Shown: positions 26,534-35,629, counted from the first letter of the stretch. The stretch: DNA of 64,000 nucleotides from Alteromonas lipotrueiana (GCF_019249245.1 NZ_JAESDK010000001.1:186001-250000); one strand, 5' to 3'. Notes: generated by a model from the letters alone, not told the origin. Numbers and translations: made by a program.

Positions 26534-27727
26534 ATGAATACCTGTTTTACGTTGCTGGACAAACAACTCAATCTGATTCGCTACCCGGCCAAACATCAGC
26601 ATAAATCATTACAAGCCTGGGACAGTGCCGATGAGCTGATCATCGAGCATTTAGCCACTCACGATATCGTTTTTGCGCAGGGCAATGGTATCATACTAAA
26701 CGATGATTTCGGTGCACTGGGCACCTGGTTCGCATCAGCAAATCCTCATTGGTACAGCGATTCATGGATTGCCCACCGTTCGCTTTATGCGAACCTGAAA
26801 AATAATCAATTATCGGCAAGGTGTCATGACTCAGGTTTAGTGGACCACCCGGTGAGGGCGGTATCTGAGCTATCAGCTTTACCCGCTACGCCTGCTTTGG
26901 TGCTGATCAAAATTCCGCGCACCCTGGCATTATTAGAGCAGCAGTTGCTGGTTTTACGCGAAAAAATAACCGAACACACACAAATTATCGCAGCAGGTAA
27001 AGTAAAAAGCGTCACCAAAACCGTACTTACGTTGCTTGAAAAGTACATTGGTCCTACCACTACCTCGCTGGCGCAAAAAAAATCTCGCCTTATTTTTTGT
27101 CAACCGCAAGAACAAACCCTGAATAAGCCACTACCTTCTCCTTATCCAACTCAATGGCGTCAGGCAGCCAGCACCGGATTGTCGCTGACCCTTTATAATC
27201 ACGCCAATGTGTTTTCGCGTGCGTCGCTAGATATTGGCGCTCGTCTTATGCTTGAACATATGCATGTGACTAATCATGAGAAGGTCATCGACCTGGGGTG
27301 TGGCAATGGCATTTTGGGACTCAATGCACTGGCAATGGCGCCAGAAGCGGCAGTGACGTTTGTTGATGAGTCGTTTATGGCATTGGCCAGTGCCCGCGAC
27401 AATGTTGCTGCCAACTTTGCCGAGGCTCAGCAGCAATGTCAGTTTGTGGCCAGTAATTGTCTTGAAACGCTGCTACAAAACGAGGGCCAGCAAAGCTACG
27501 ACAAAGTGTTATGCAACCCGCCATTTCACCAACAAAACGCCGTAACCGATCATATTGCCTGGCAAATGTTTAATGATAGCCGGACGGTGCTGCGTCGTGG
27601 CGGCCACCTTATCGTTGTGGCTAACCGACACCTGGAATACCATATTAAACTCAAAAAGCTGTTTGGCGGGGTAAAGATACTTGCAAGTAATCGTAAATTC
27701 GTTATTTTGAGTGCAGCCAAACGTTAA
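26534..27727 (+). CDS. rlmG: 23S rRNA (guanine-1835-N2)-methyltransferase RlmG
   Basis: A two-domain rRNA methyltransferase of 397 residues. The N-terminal half is the RlmG/RsmC-type inactive domain (DELIIEHLATHDIVFAQGNG); the C-terminal half has the SAM loop VIDLGCGNGILGLNAL and the base-flipping motif CNPPFHQ. In E. coli it modifies G1835 of 23S rRNA. ATG at 26534 is preferred over TTG at 26528. The ppiA gene follows after 14 bp and may share the transcript. Confidence 0.93.
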   Translation: MNTCFTLLDKQLNLIRYPAKHQHKSLQAWDSADELIIEHLATHDIVFAQGNGIILNDDFGALGTWFASANPHWYSDSWIAHRSLYANLKNNQLSARCHDSGLVDHPVRAVSELSALPATPALVLIKIPRTLALLEQQLLVLREKITEHTQIIAAGKVKSVTKTVLTLLEKYIGPTTTSLAQKKSRLIFCQPQEQTLNKPLPSPYPTQWRQAASTGLSLTLYNHANVFSRASLDIGARLMLEHMHVTNHEKVIDLGCGNGILGLNALAMAPEAAVTFVDESFMALASARDNVAANFAEAQQQCQFVASNCLETLLQNEGQQSYDKVLCNPPFHQQNAVTDHIAWQMFNDSRTVLRRGGHLIVVANRHLEYHIKLKKLFGGVKILASNRKFVILSAAKR

Positions 27728-27741
27728 GTTAAGGACCCTGT

Positions 27742-28341
27742 ATGCTTCGTTATTTATTATTAATTCTGATTTTTGCCGCAGCTCCGGCAATGGCAAAAGA
27801 TAAAGAAGATGGCTCCAATGTGCAGCCAGACAATTTTTATCCTCAGGTAAAAATACAGACATCCATGGGCGACATTGTGGTAGAGCTGGATCGTCGCCGC
27901 GCACCTATTACCACTAATAACTTTTTACGCTATGTGTCAAAGCATGGCTACAACGGCACCCTGTTTCATCGGGTTGTGCCGGGCTTTGTGGTTCAGGGTG
28001 GCGGTTATAATACCGACTATGACGAAAAGCCCAGTTATCCGGAGATTTTTAACGAGTCAGGCAATGGCATGAAAAACGAGCTTTATACCATTGCAATGGC
28101 AAGACAAAATGACGCACACTCGGCTACGCGCCAGTTCTTTTTTAATGTGAACGATAACCCATCACTGGACCCTGGCAAAGAGTGGGGATATGCCGTATTT
28201 GGCATGATTGTAGAAGGCCAGGAAGTGGTCGACAAAATGATGGAGGTTGAAACTGAGTATCAGCTGCGGCTGCGCGAACCCAACAGCCCTATCGAACCCA
28301 TTATTTTAGAAAAAGCGACCGTACTACCAGCAAATCAATAA
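27742..28341 (+). CDS. ppiA: periplasmic cyclophilin peptidyl-prolyl isomerase (PpiA-like)
   Basis: A 199-residue cyclophilin with an N-terminal signal peptide ending near APAMA, so it should fold proteins in the periplasm. Family motifs are FHRVVPGFVVQGGG, TIAMARQNDAHSATRQFFFN and GYAVFGMIVEGQEVVD. The catalytic Arg is in FHRV. The AAGGA site 8 nt before the ATG is strong. It converges on the GNAT gene, with 3 bp between the stop codons. Confidence 0.9.
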   Translation: MLRYLLLILIFAAAPAMAKDKEDGSNVQPDNFYPQVKIQTSMGDIVVELDRRRAPITTNNFLRYVSKHGYNGTLFHRVVPGFVVQGGGYNTDYDEKPSYPEIFNESGNGMKNELYTIAMARQNDAHSATRQFFFNVNDNPSLDPGKEWGYAVFGMIVEGQEVVDKMMEVETEYQLRLREPNSPIEPIILEKATVLPANQ

Positions 28342-28344
28342 TAT

Positions 28345-28854
28345 TTACCCCAGGGCCCGCCAGAACAACTTCTGGCGGGCCAGACCCGGTATACAAATTT
28401 GACCATAGTGCGAAAACTCAAGACGGTTTAACACATTGCACGACGCGGTGTTTTGTCTGTGAGCCAGCGCACTAATCGTCGCAAATTTATGATGGTTGTG
28501 AGCACGTTGTAAAACCGCCGTCGCGGCTTCACCGACAAACCCTTTACCACGAAATTCTTCAAGCAGCGCAAAGCCTAAATCAGGGCTATTAAAAATGCCG
28601 CGATTAACCAGACCACACAATCCCATAGGTTTGTTATCAATGTGGCGAGACACCACCCACAGCCCGTAGCCCCACTGTTTGAAATGATTTTGGGTCACCG
28701 TTATATAACGTTTGGCTCCCCGCAAAGTATGCACCCCTCGATTGCCGATAAATCTTACCCATTGTGGATCGTTATTCAGGGTATACAGCCAGGAAGCGTC
28801 GTCTTCTACCGGTTGGCGTAACCCCACGCGCCCGGTGCTCATTTCATAAGTCAT
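28345..28854 (-). CDS. GNAT-family N-acetyltransferase (RimJ/RimL-like)
   Basis: A 169-residue acetyltransferase related to the RimJ/RimL group. The acetyl-CoA loop is within EEFRGKGFVGEAATAVL (near residues 97-113). Substrate unknown; N-terminal protein acetylation or antibiotic-like small molecules are both possible. The last codons sit inside a perfect 12-bp hairpin (28354-28381). It begins 2 bp after the stop of the GGCT-like gene, so the two are probably cotranscribed. Confidence 0.85.
   Translation of the reverse strand: MTYEMSTGRVGLRQPVEDDASWLYTLNNDPQWVRFIGNRGVHTLRGAKRYITVTQNHFKQWGYGLWVVSRHIDNKPMGLCGLVNRGIFNSPDLGFALLEEFRGKGFVGEAATAVLQRAHNHHKFATISALAHRQNTASCNVLNRLEFSHYGQICIPGLARQKLFWRALG
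28354..28381. terminator. strong hairpin inside the ppiA/GNAT convergent junction
   Basis: GGCCCGCCAGAA pairs perfectly with TTCTGGCGGGCC around CAAC. It overlaps the 3' coding end of the GNAT gene. No clear T-run follows on either strand, so it may be a transcript 3'-end stabiliser and not a classical terminator. Confidence 0.5.
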
Positions 28855-28856
28855 AA

Positions 28857-29486
28857 TCAGTGCGCCTGATTAAGTAGCTTTGTAATTTGTTGTTGCTGGG
28901 CCCTACTTACACGCCCTGGCCGTGGATAAACAGGCTGGCGACGGTCATCTTTTAATGTGGATGGCCAGTACGCGGTTGTATGAATAAATTCCCGGGCGCT
29001 GGCTTCGCCGCCTCGTTCCAGACAACCGGCAAGACACGTATCAACATAAGACTGTGAAACCGGATACTCAGCGTCAGCGTGTTGCTGATACAAAGACTGG
29101 CAGATCCAGATTTTTTTACTGGCTAGTTGCTCGTGAAGCCAGTTGTTGGCGTGAGAGTCCAGCTCGGTGGTCAGCGCCTGCGCTGACACCTGCACAAATG
29201 TGTAATCTTTTTCACGGCGGGCTAAAGAGGGGCTTAGTGCGGTAGGTAGCATCAAAGCATTAAGACTGGCGTTTGCATCGGGCCAGGCGCCAACGTAGGT
29301 TTGTTGTTCCTGTAAACTGCGTGTTATCCAGCCTCGGGCGAAGCCACTGACATGCACTAACAATCCATTGTGGGTCATGTCAGAAAAGCGCCGACGACTG
29401 TCGGCGTTAATAAGCGAGCCATACCCTAAAATCAGATGTTGATGATCAAAAGAGCCAAACCATTGCTGCAACTGACTTAACGTCAA
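28857..29486 (-). CDS. gamma-glutamylcyclotransferase-like protein
   Basis: A 209-residue protein of the GGCT/AIG2 fold. The substrate-loop motif GYGSLI lies at residues 21-26 and FARGW follows (near 49-53). Family members cyclise gamma-glutamyl peptides to 5-oxoproline, but many bacterial members are uncharacterised. The expected catalytic acid may be Glu91 (SLARREKDYTFVQV) and is not certain. It is the first gene of a two-gene unit with the GNAT gene. Confidence 0.78.
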   Translation of the reverse strand: MTLSQLQQWFGSFDHQHLILGYGSLINADSRRRFSDMTHNGLLVHVSGFARGWITRSLQEQQTYVGAWPDANASLNALMLPTALSPSLARREKDYTFVQVSAQALTTELDSHANNWLHEQLASKKIWICQSLYQQHADAEYPVSQSYVDTCLAGCLERGGEASAREFIHTTAYWPSTLKDDRRQPVYPRPGRVSRAQQQQITKLLNQAH

Positions 29487-29611
29487 AACCTATACCTGCT
29501 TTAAACATACTTTGGCAAAAGTATATCAAGGAAGGCTAGCCGGCTCATCCCTGAGTTTAGCCGAAGAAGTCGGCTTCATGGCTATATGGCTTTACTGGCG
29601 CAGTGCTGAGC

Positions 29612-32029
29612 TTAAAACAATGCTCGCACACCGACCGTAAAGTTACGGCCCGGCAGGGGCGCTTTGTCTTTTAAGAAAGAGGTATGCACCCTCGCTTCTT
29701 CGTCAGTCAGATTATCGGCGTTAGCAAATAATACCCAGTTTATGCCTTTTGACATCATTTCGTACTGAACATTGGCATTCAGCAGGGTGTAGCTGTCGGT
29801 CTGACTTTCAAACGGGGCCGTGTTGTCTTGCTCGTCATTGTAGGTTGCCCCTATTTCACCGCTAAGCTGCGTACCGGTATAACTTAACCGGGTGCCTACA
29901 CGCAAAGGTGGAATACGAGGTAAATCCTGATTATCCAGCTTGGCACGAATCATATCGCCAAATACCTCTACCCTCCACGAGGTGTCTATATCGTAATAAA
30001 TTTCAGCTTCCATACCGTAAATATCCGCGTCAGCCTGATTAAAGACAAAGACCGGTAAGCCTTCTTCATGCTCATCTTGAGCTTCTTCGCCTGCATGTTC
30101 TTGTGGTTCACTTTCATCGTGTTCCTGATGCCCGGCTTCTGCTATTAACCCCGTGTCAGACTGGTAAATATAATCATCTGCCTGATTATAGAAAAACGAC
30201 GCGGTATAACCCCAGCTTCCGGTATACTTACGAAAAGTCAGATCGATATTGGTGCTAACTTCTTCGTTGACCTCCTGTAACGACGAGCCCACCTCACCGT
30301 CATTATCTAAATCAAAAACCAAACCCAGTTCATACGTTTGAGTCGACAGGTGTGCACCCCCTGAAAACAGCTCCTGCTGACTGGGGGCACGCTCACTACG
30401 CGACACGGTCAAGGCCATCGACTGACCTTGTTTGTATTCCCAGTTAGCCCCTGCCGAGAACGACGTAGAAGTAAACTGATAGTCATCAAATGAAAACAAC
30501 ATTGGCGCTTCTTCAGCCTCGTGTTCTTCATCATGAGCGGCTGAGTGCAAATCAATCTGAGTATCGCCCACCTCGTATTCGGTGCGCTCTATCCGGGCAC
30601 CCAGTTCAGCGGTCAGATTGCCAAAGCTTTTTTGTTCTACCACGTAAAGCGCATAAGTGTCGGTTTGGGTGGGCGGTGAAAATGCTTCATCGCCTACTGC
30701 TTCATAGTCGCTGGTGCTGGCCTGCACCCCAACGATACCGTGCCAGCCGTCAACTTTAATATGATTGGCGGTAAGGCGCATAGTGGTACTGTCATTGTTA
30801 AAGCGCGTACCAATGGCCCCGTCTTCAATCTCAACGTGAGTATAGTCGGTGTAGGCACCGGCAAACTTGATGCTATTTAAAAAGGACACGGGCGAATATA
30901 GTTCACCTGCCAGTTGATAACGGGTCATCTCTACATCTATTTGAGTGCCTTCTACGTGGGCTTCTTCACTGTGAAGCTCATCATCGTGCTCTTCGGCCTC
31001 TTCTTCGCCATGAGCCGCATGACCGGGCACCCCATAAAGATTATCCAAACCCTCTACCGCAAAGCCGATGTAACCTTCATCCTGCACATAGCTTAGTCCA
31101 CCGGTAAAACCGGTCGTTTCCATCGAGCTATTTTCCAAAACCCCGTAAGGCTCGTCGCCATCGGGTGCGGCCGAGGCAAAACCCGGTATTTCAATATCCT
31201 GCGTATCGCGGGTAAAGCCATCAAAGTGATAGGCAATGGCGTCTTTACCGCCGGTAATATCCGCTTTTGCAAATTTACCATTATCAGCCGTTGAGTAGCG
31301 CGCTTCGGCTTCACCTTCTAACTGCTGTGGAACGCTTTCAGGAATACGCTTATCGACCACATTCACCACACCCCCAATGGCACCACTTCCGTATTGCAGT
31401 GTCGCCGGGCCGCGTAAAACTTCAACCTGAGTGGCACTTGAGGTATTTGCGGCAACATTATGATCAGGACCAATCCGCGATACATCTGACACATCCAGGC
31501 CGTTTTGGACAATTTTTACCCGGGGACCATCATTGCCGCGTATAACCGGGCTTGAAGATACCGGCCCGTAGTACGTGCTATGCACGCCGGGGGTAGACTT
31601 AAGTGTTTCGCCTAAAGTGGGCGCCTGACGCTTACGCAATTCATCTGCGCCCAATACTGAAACGGGGGTCACCGACTCCAGAATTGAAGACTGCATGGCA
31701 GTAGCGGTCACGGTGATGTTTTCTACCGAAGAAGATGCCAGTACAAAATCGATAACTTTGTCACTTTTTATCGCCCCTAAATCCCGGTCACCATGCAGGT
31801 AATTTGAAGAAGATACATGCAGGTGAACATCTACCGGTGAAACATTCTCTAACAGGTAGCGACCGCTATTATCGGTATAAACCACTTTACGTGAGCCTTC
31901 CACACTAATTTTGGCATCGGCAACGGGGTTTCCTGCTTCGTTGGTAACCGTACCGCTAATGGTATTTGCCAATATTACCGGCGAACACGCCAAAAGAATT
32001 GAAGAGGCAATAAGCTTACGTTTATACAT
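29612..32029 (-). CDS. TonB-dependent receptor with His/Glu-rich loops, probable zinc receptor
   Basis: An 805-residue outer-membrane receptor. After the signal peptide (to ILAN) come a carboxypeptidase-regulatory-like beta sandwich (about 22-95), the TonB box ENITVTAT, the plug (about 110-225) and the barrel ending in VGVRALF. Three external loops are unusually rich in His, Glu and Asp (about residues 335-357, 492-507 and 629-656), as in the zinc receptor ZnuD of Neisseria. A Zur-like operator overlaps its promoter. Zinc is therefore the likely substrate, by inference. It is monocistronic and lies 292 bp downstream of epmA on the same strand. Confidence 0.85.
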   Translation of the reverse strand: MYKRKLIASSILLACSPVILANTISGTVTNEAGNPVADAKISVEGSRKVVYTDNSGRYLLENVSPVDVHLHVSSSNYLHGDRDLGAIKSDKVIDFVLASSSVENITVTATAMQSSILESVTPVSVLGADELRKRQAPTLGETLKSTPGVHSTYYGPVSSSPVIRGNDGPRVKIVQNGLDVSDVSRIGPDHNVAANTSSATQVEVLRGPATLQYGSGAIGGVVNVVDKRIPESVPQQLEGEAEARYSTADNGKFAKADITGGKDAIAYHFDGFTRDTQDIEIPGFASAAPDGDEPYGVLENSSMETTGFTGGLSYVQDEGYIGFAVEGLDNLYGVPGHAAHGEEEAEEHDDELHSEEAHVEGTQIDVEMTRYQLAGELYSPVSFLNSIKFAGAYTDYTHVEIEDGAIGTRFNNDSTTMRLTANHIKVDGWHGIVGVQASTSDYEAVGDEAFSPPTQTDTYALYVVEQKSFGNLTAELGARIERTEYEVGDTQIDLHSAAHDEEHEAEEAPMLFSFDDYQFTSTSFSAGANWEYKQGQSMALTVSRSERAPSQQELFSGGAHLSTQTYELGLVFDLDNDGEVGSSLQEVNEEVSTNIDLTFRKYTGSWGYTASFFYNQADDYIYQSDTGLIAEAGHQEHDESEPQEHAGEEAQDEHEEGLPVFVFNQADADIYGMEAEIYYDIDTSWRVEVFGDMIRAKLDNQDLPRIPPLRVGTRLSYTGTQLSGEIGATYNDEQDNTAPFESQTDSYTLLNANVQYEMMSKGINWVLFANADNLTDEEARVHTSFLKDKAPLPGRNFTVGVRALF

Positions 32030-32063
32030 AGAATTTTCCGCGTTTATTATTTGAGTGCTGCAA

Positions 32064-32085
32064 CAAGTGTTATGTTATAACATTT
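32064..32085 (-). promoter_or_regulatory. Zur-like operator
   Basis: On the minus strand the site reads AAATGTTATA-A-CATAACACTTG. Ten-base half sites around a central A match the gammaproteobacterial Zur consensus (GAAATGTTATANTATAACATTTC) at most positions. It overlaps the -10 box, as expected for a zinc-loaded repressor. Confidence 0.75.
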
Positions 32086-32110
32086 TTACGTGATTCTATT
32101 GGTTTGTCAA
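32083..32110 (-). promoter_or_regulatory. promoter of the zinc receptor gene
   Basis: Minus strand: perfect TTGACA (-35, 32105-32110), 16-bp spacer, TAAAAA (-10, 32083-32088). The Zur-like site covers the -10 and start region. Confidence 0.6.
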
Positions 32111-32241
32111 TGGCGGCTTATCGGCAGAATTGTAGCGCTTGTCGTCTGGGGTAGAAATAATGACGGCAATCCTCCGCCCTTTTATTCATCCAGAAAAAGA
32201 AGGCGGCAATAGATAACAAGCTATTGTTTTAAAGGGAATAA

Positions 32242-32355
32242 ATGAACGCTGCAGAATTTAAAGGCGATGGACAAAAAAATAGCCGGGAAGGTGACCTCTG
32301 GGGGATAAGAAACCAGCTACGTCAGGCCCGGTCTATCCCAAAATTAAGGACCTGA
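32242..32355 (+). CDS. possible 37-residue peptide
   Basis: An ATG at 32242 with AAAGGG 5 nt upstream opens a 37-codon frame ending in TGA at 32353-32355. The predicted peptide is hydrophilic (starts MNAAEFKGDGQ). It runs antisense into the last codons of epmA. The good ribosome-binding site is the only support. Confidence 0.2.
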   Translation: MNAAEFKGDGQKNSREGDLWGIRNQLRQARSIPKLRT

Positions 32356-33287
32356 CGAATATGGCTTGCTCCGGTTTTAAGCATAAGCAATCGGTCGACG
32401 CCTAACGCCACCCCAGCGCAATCGGGTAGCCCGGCTTCCAGTGCGCTAAGCAGATGTTCATCGACCGGCGCTTGCGGATAACCCGCTTCGGACCGAAGTG
32501 CATTGTCCTGCTTAAAACGTTCACGCTGCTCATGCGGCGAGGCGAGTTCAAAAAAACCATTCGCTAATTCAGCGCCTTTAAAATAGACCTCAAACCGGTC
32601 GGCCACTTTAGGATCGGTGGTATTGATGCGTGCCAAGGCTGCCTGCGATGCCGGAAAACTATAAATAAAGCAGGGTTTGTCTTGTCCTATCGCCGGCTCA
32701 ACCACAGTCGAAAATATCAACTGCAATAAACTGTCATAAGATAACTCACTGGCATTATCGATATTAATATTCAGTATCGGTAACTTATCAACCAAAGCGG
32801 TATGTGATGCGGTTAAGGGGTCGAGTCCGGCGTAGGTTTGCATGGCCTGCTGATAGGCCAGCCTATCAGCAGGGGCAGTGTGAAGAGTCTCTTGCAATAA
32901 CTCATCAACCTCATGCATTAGCCGGCCATGGTCAAACCCGGGCCGATACCACTCTAGCATCGTGAATTCGGGATTATGCCAGCGCCCGGCGCTTTCATGC
33001 CGAAACGCTTTGCAAAGCTGATAAATAGGACCACTTTGGGCGCACAACAAACGCTTCATGGCATATTCGGGAGATGTTTGTAAGTACAAAGGAAGAGATT
33101 GCCCGGAATCGTCAAAATTAAATTCACAGGTAAAGGCGCTCAGGTGCAAATCGGTGACGGTGCCGCGGCTTAATAGCGGAGTTTCGACCTCTAATACATC
33201 GCGCTGGTAAAAAAACTCACGAATAGAGCGCATTAGCTGCGCCCGGGCCATACGTTGAGAATGGTCGGTGGTAGGTTGCCAGTTCAT
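32322..33287 (-). CDS. epmA: EF-P lysyl-lysine transferase EpmA (PoxA/GenX/YjeA)
   Basis: A truncated lysyl-tRNA synthetase paralogue of 321 residues that attaches (R)-beta-lysine to EF-P. It lacks the anticodon-binding domain. Class II motif 2 (CKAFRHESAGRWHNPEFTML) and motif 3 (GVALGVDRLLML) are present, as is EVETP of motif 1. The start at 33287 (MNWQPTTDHS) fits the family N-terminus; an upstream ATG at 33350 would add 21 hydrophobic residues. It lies 86 bp downstream of efp on the same strand. Confidence 0.94.
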   Translation of the reverse strand: MNWQPTTDHSQRMARAQLMRSIREFFYQRDVLEVETPLLSRGTVTDLHLSAFTCEFNFDDSGQSLPLYLQTSPEYAMKRLLCAQSGPIYQLCKAFRHESAGRWHNPEFTMLEWYRPGFDHGRLMHEVDELLQETLHTAPADRLAYQQAMQTYAGLDPLTASHTALVDKLPILNINIDNASELSYDSLLQLIFSTVVEPAIGQDKPCFIYSFPASQAALARINTTDPKVADRFEVYFKGAELANGFFELASPHEQRERFKQDNALRSEAGYPQAPVDEHLLSALEAGLPDCAGVALGVDRLLMLKTGASHIRQVLNFGIDRA

Positions 33288-33373
33288 ACAAACAAAGTCT
33301 TGTCTGACGGCTGATAACAGCCAGGTAATGTTAAACAAACAGGCAGCCATGCGCTGCCTGCTATATCAAAAAG

Positions 33374-33943
33374 TTATTTTTGGGCGCGCGAAGCGTACTC
33401 ACCTGAACGAGTATCCACTTTAATCACTTCGCCGGTTTGTACAAACAGCGGGACACGTACTACCGCGCCAGTGCTCAAGGTCGCTGGCTTACCACCGGTA
33501 CCGGCAGTATCACCTTTTAAGCCCGGATCGGTTTCGGTTATCTCCAGCTCTACAAAATTAGGCGGGGTTACTGTAATCGGCGTGCCATTCCACAGGGTAA
33601 TGGTACATACATCGTTTTCTACCAGCCACTTTATGTTTTCGCCTACCGCTTTTTCATCTGCAGCGATTTGCTCAAATGTTTCATTATTCATAAAATGGTA
33701 GAATTCACCGTCGGTGTACAAGTAGGCCAGTTCGGTATCAAGCACGTCGGCGCCTTCAACTGATTCGCCAGAACGAAATGTTTTTTCAAGTACTTTACCT
33801 GAAATTAGTTTTCGAATTTTGGTGCGGTTGAATGCCTGCCCTTTACCGGGTTTGACATACTCATTTTCCATGATGTTGCAAGGCTCGCCATCCAGCATAA
33901 TTTTCAGGCCAGCTTTGAACTCATTAGTGCTGTAATTAGCCAT
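33374..33943 (-). CDS. efp: elongation factor P
   Basis: Translation factor of 189 residues that rescues ribosomes stalled at proline runs. The modification site Lys34 is present within [10 protein letters not shown], and the terminal domain shows the usual [26 protein letters not shown]. The start at 33943 (MANYST) has AGAGGA upstream; the frame is open 45 codons further up but that region is the divergent promoter and epmB start. Together with epmA and epmB it makes up the beta-lysylation pathway. A hydroxylase gene (epmC) is not in the window. Confidence 0.96.
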   Translation of the reverse strand: MANYSTNEFKAGLKIMLDGEPCNIMENEYVKPGKGQAFNRTKIRKLISGKVLEKTFRSGESVEGADVLDTELAYLYTDGEFYHFMNNETFEQIAADEKAVGENIKWLVENDVCTITLWNGTPITVTPPNFVELEITETDPGLKGDTAGTGGKPATLSTGAVVRVPLFVQTGEVIKVDTRSGEYASRAQK

Positions 33944-33982
33944 AAATCCTCTGCTAAAACAAAAGGTGTAAAGAACAAAGTG

Positions 33983-35011
33983 GTGCAAATAATACCTAAA
34001 AATAGCGTGACTGTAGAGCATAACTGGCAAAAAGAGTTGTCTTATTGCTTTACAGACCCTAAAAAACTGCTTGAGCACTTACAACTCGACACCGAAGCCC
34101 TTGCCCATCATGGCGACGCCCGCAAACTATTTGCACTGCGGGTGCCCCGGCATTTTGTCGGGTTAATGGAAAAAGGCAACTGGCAAGACCCCTTGTTACG
34201 GCAGGTCATGCCCCTAGACGCAGAATTTAACGAGGTAGCCGGATTCAGCCCCGACCCACTGCAAGAACATGATACCGCCAGTAAAGGGTTGCTGCATAAA
34301 TACCAAAGCCGGGTGCTGTTGCTGATTAAAACAGGCTGTGCTGTAAATTGCCGATATTGTTTCAGGCGACATTTTCCTTACGCTGAAAATGCGCTTAGCC
34401 GTAGGCAATGGCAGCAGAATATCGACTACATCAAAGCCCACCCGCAAATTAACGAGGTTATTTATTCGGGCGGCGATCCGCTGATGGCCAAAGATGAATT
34501 TCTGGGTTGGCTAACCACACAACTTGAAGCTATACCGCATGTTACTCGGTTACGTATTCATACCCGCCTGCCGGTAGTCTTGCCCGAGCGTATTGATACG
34601 CAGTTTGTGCAGTGGATTACCCAAACCCGGTTAAAGCCGGTATTGGTACTGCATATTAATCATGCTAATGAGGTAAGCAGTATACTAAAAGAGCGCATTG
34701 AGATACTTAAAACCAAAGGCGTTACGGTGCTTAATCAAGGCGTATTACTTAAAGGCGTTAACGACAGTAGTACAGCGCAGGTAGCGCTAAGTGAAGCGTT
34801 GTTTGACGCAGGAATTTTGCCTTATTATCTGTTTTTATTAGACAAAGTACAGGGAGCGGCACATTTTGAGGTTACTGAGCCTCAGGCGCGCGCAATTATG
34901 CATGAAATGATAAAGCGCTTGCCGGGCTTTTTGGTTCCCAAGCTCACGCGCGAAATTGGTGGCCAGCCCGGCAAAACGCCCATCGATTTACTTTTACAAC
35001 CGCAAAACTAA
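33983..35011 (+). CDS. epmB: EF-P beta-lysylation protein EpmB (lysine 2,3-aminomutase)
   Basis: A radical SAM enzyme of 342 residues that turns L-lysine into (R)-beta-lysine for EF-P. The cluster motif CAVNCRYCF (near residues 118-126), the GGDPL motif (IYSGGDPLM) and the PLP lysine near the C-terminus ([10 protein letters not shown]) are visible. GTG codons at 33980 and 33983 are both possible starts, with AAAGG upstream. It is divergent from efp, with 39 bp between starts. Its stop overlaps that of the small gene on the other strand by 4 bp. Confidence 0.93.
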   Translation: MQIIPKNSVTVEHNWQKELSYCFTDPKKLLEHLQLDTEALAHHGDARKLFALRVPRHFVGLMEKGNWQDPLLRQVMPLDAEFNEVAGFSPDPLQEHDTASKGLLHKYQSRVLLLIKTGCAVNCRYCFRRHFPYAENALSRRQWQQNIDYIKAHPQINEVIYSGGDPLMAKDEFLGWLTTQLEAIPHVTRLRIHTRLPVVLPERIDTQFVQWITQTRLKPVLVLHINHANEVSSILKERIEILKTKGVTVLNQGVLLKGVNDSSTAQVALSEALFDAGILPYYLFLLDKVQGAAHFEVTEPQARAIMHEMIKRLPGFLVPKLTREIGGQPGKTPIDLLLQPQN

Positions 35012-35199
35012 GCGTAGGTGTTAACGTTGGCTCCTACCGCCGGGTTTGCTGATGTGGACTTTGGTACGTCAGCGGCTGATTCGAGCAGCTGAAGCGTCGC
35101 TTGTCCCTCTTGTTTTTGCTGACTTTTTGCCAGTTTAAGTGAGGCCAACTCAAGCGAGGCACCGGATGTTGCAGAGCCACCCGCTCCTGATATATCCAT
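35008..35199 (-). CDS. small Ala/Ser-rich protein, possibly YjfB-like
   Basis: A 63-residue hydrophilic protein (MDISGAGGSATSGASLEL...). The pattern of a short Ser/Ala-rich start and a Leu/Gln-rich amphipathic middle resembles the YjfB-type putative motility proteins, but the match is by impression only. AAAGGA and CAGGT precede the ATG. It converges on epmB with a 4-bp overlap. No flagellar genes are nearby. Confidence 0.5.
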   Translation of the reverse strand: MDISGAGGSATSGASLELASLKLAKSQQKQEGQATLQLLESAADVPKSTSANPAVGANVNTYA

Positions 35200-35232
35200 A
35201 CCTGTTTTCCTTTGTTGCTTGTAGCAAAACTA

Positions 35233-35256
35233 AAAAGCAGGCAATATTGCCCGCCT
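35233..35256 (-). terminator. possible minus-strand terminator
   Basis: GCGGGCAATATTGCCTGC on the minus strand can fold and is followed by TTTTTAG. It could end antisense transcripts from the gene at 35630-36922 before they reach the small gene. Loop is very short. Confidence 0.3.
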
Positions 35257-35312
35257 CAACAAGCTATCGGCCTGCACAGGCTTATCTTTAGAAAATAATT
35301 GGAAGGGGCGCG

Positions 35313-35618
35313 ATGCAAGCGGTTCATCAACAACTTCAAGACACCATTCAAACCCTTTATCGCAAAGCGGTAGATGCAGATAATAAACTGGATGCTTTGC
35401 AGCAGGCTAAGCAAGGAAAATTTTCGGCGATTTTTGCCACTGACAGCGGGTTTCGTACTCAGGCCAAACGTTTCACTCCCTATGTTCAGGAAATTGCCGA
35501 AGACTGGCAAGCGCTTAAAGAACTGGATGAGCAACAAATGAAAGCCGCCTTAGTGCCACTTGTCGAAAAAATTCAACTGGCACTAAAAACGCTGGATCAA
35601 TTCAAACAAACGGTATAA
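35313..35618 (+). CDS. small helical protein of unknown function
   Basis: A 101-residue, probably all-helical cytosolic protein, rich in Gln, Lys and Ala. It contains a segment RFTPYVQEIAEDWQALKEL that vaguely recalls PriC-like primosome proteins, but I cannot assign it. AAGGGG lies 4 nt before the ATG. It sits between two genes on the opposite strand and converges with the 430-residue gene (11 bp gap). Confidence 0.6.
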   Translation: MQAVHQQLQDTIQTLYRKAVDADNKLDALQQAKQGKFSAIFATDSGFRTQAKRFTPYVQEIAEDWQALKELDEQQMKAALVPLVEKIQLALKTLDQFKQTV

Positions 35619-35629
35619 CTCAGACACTG

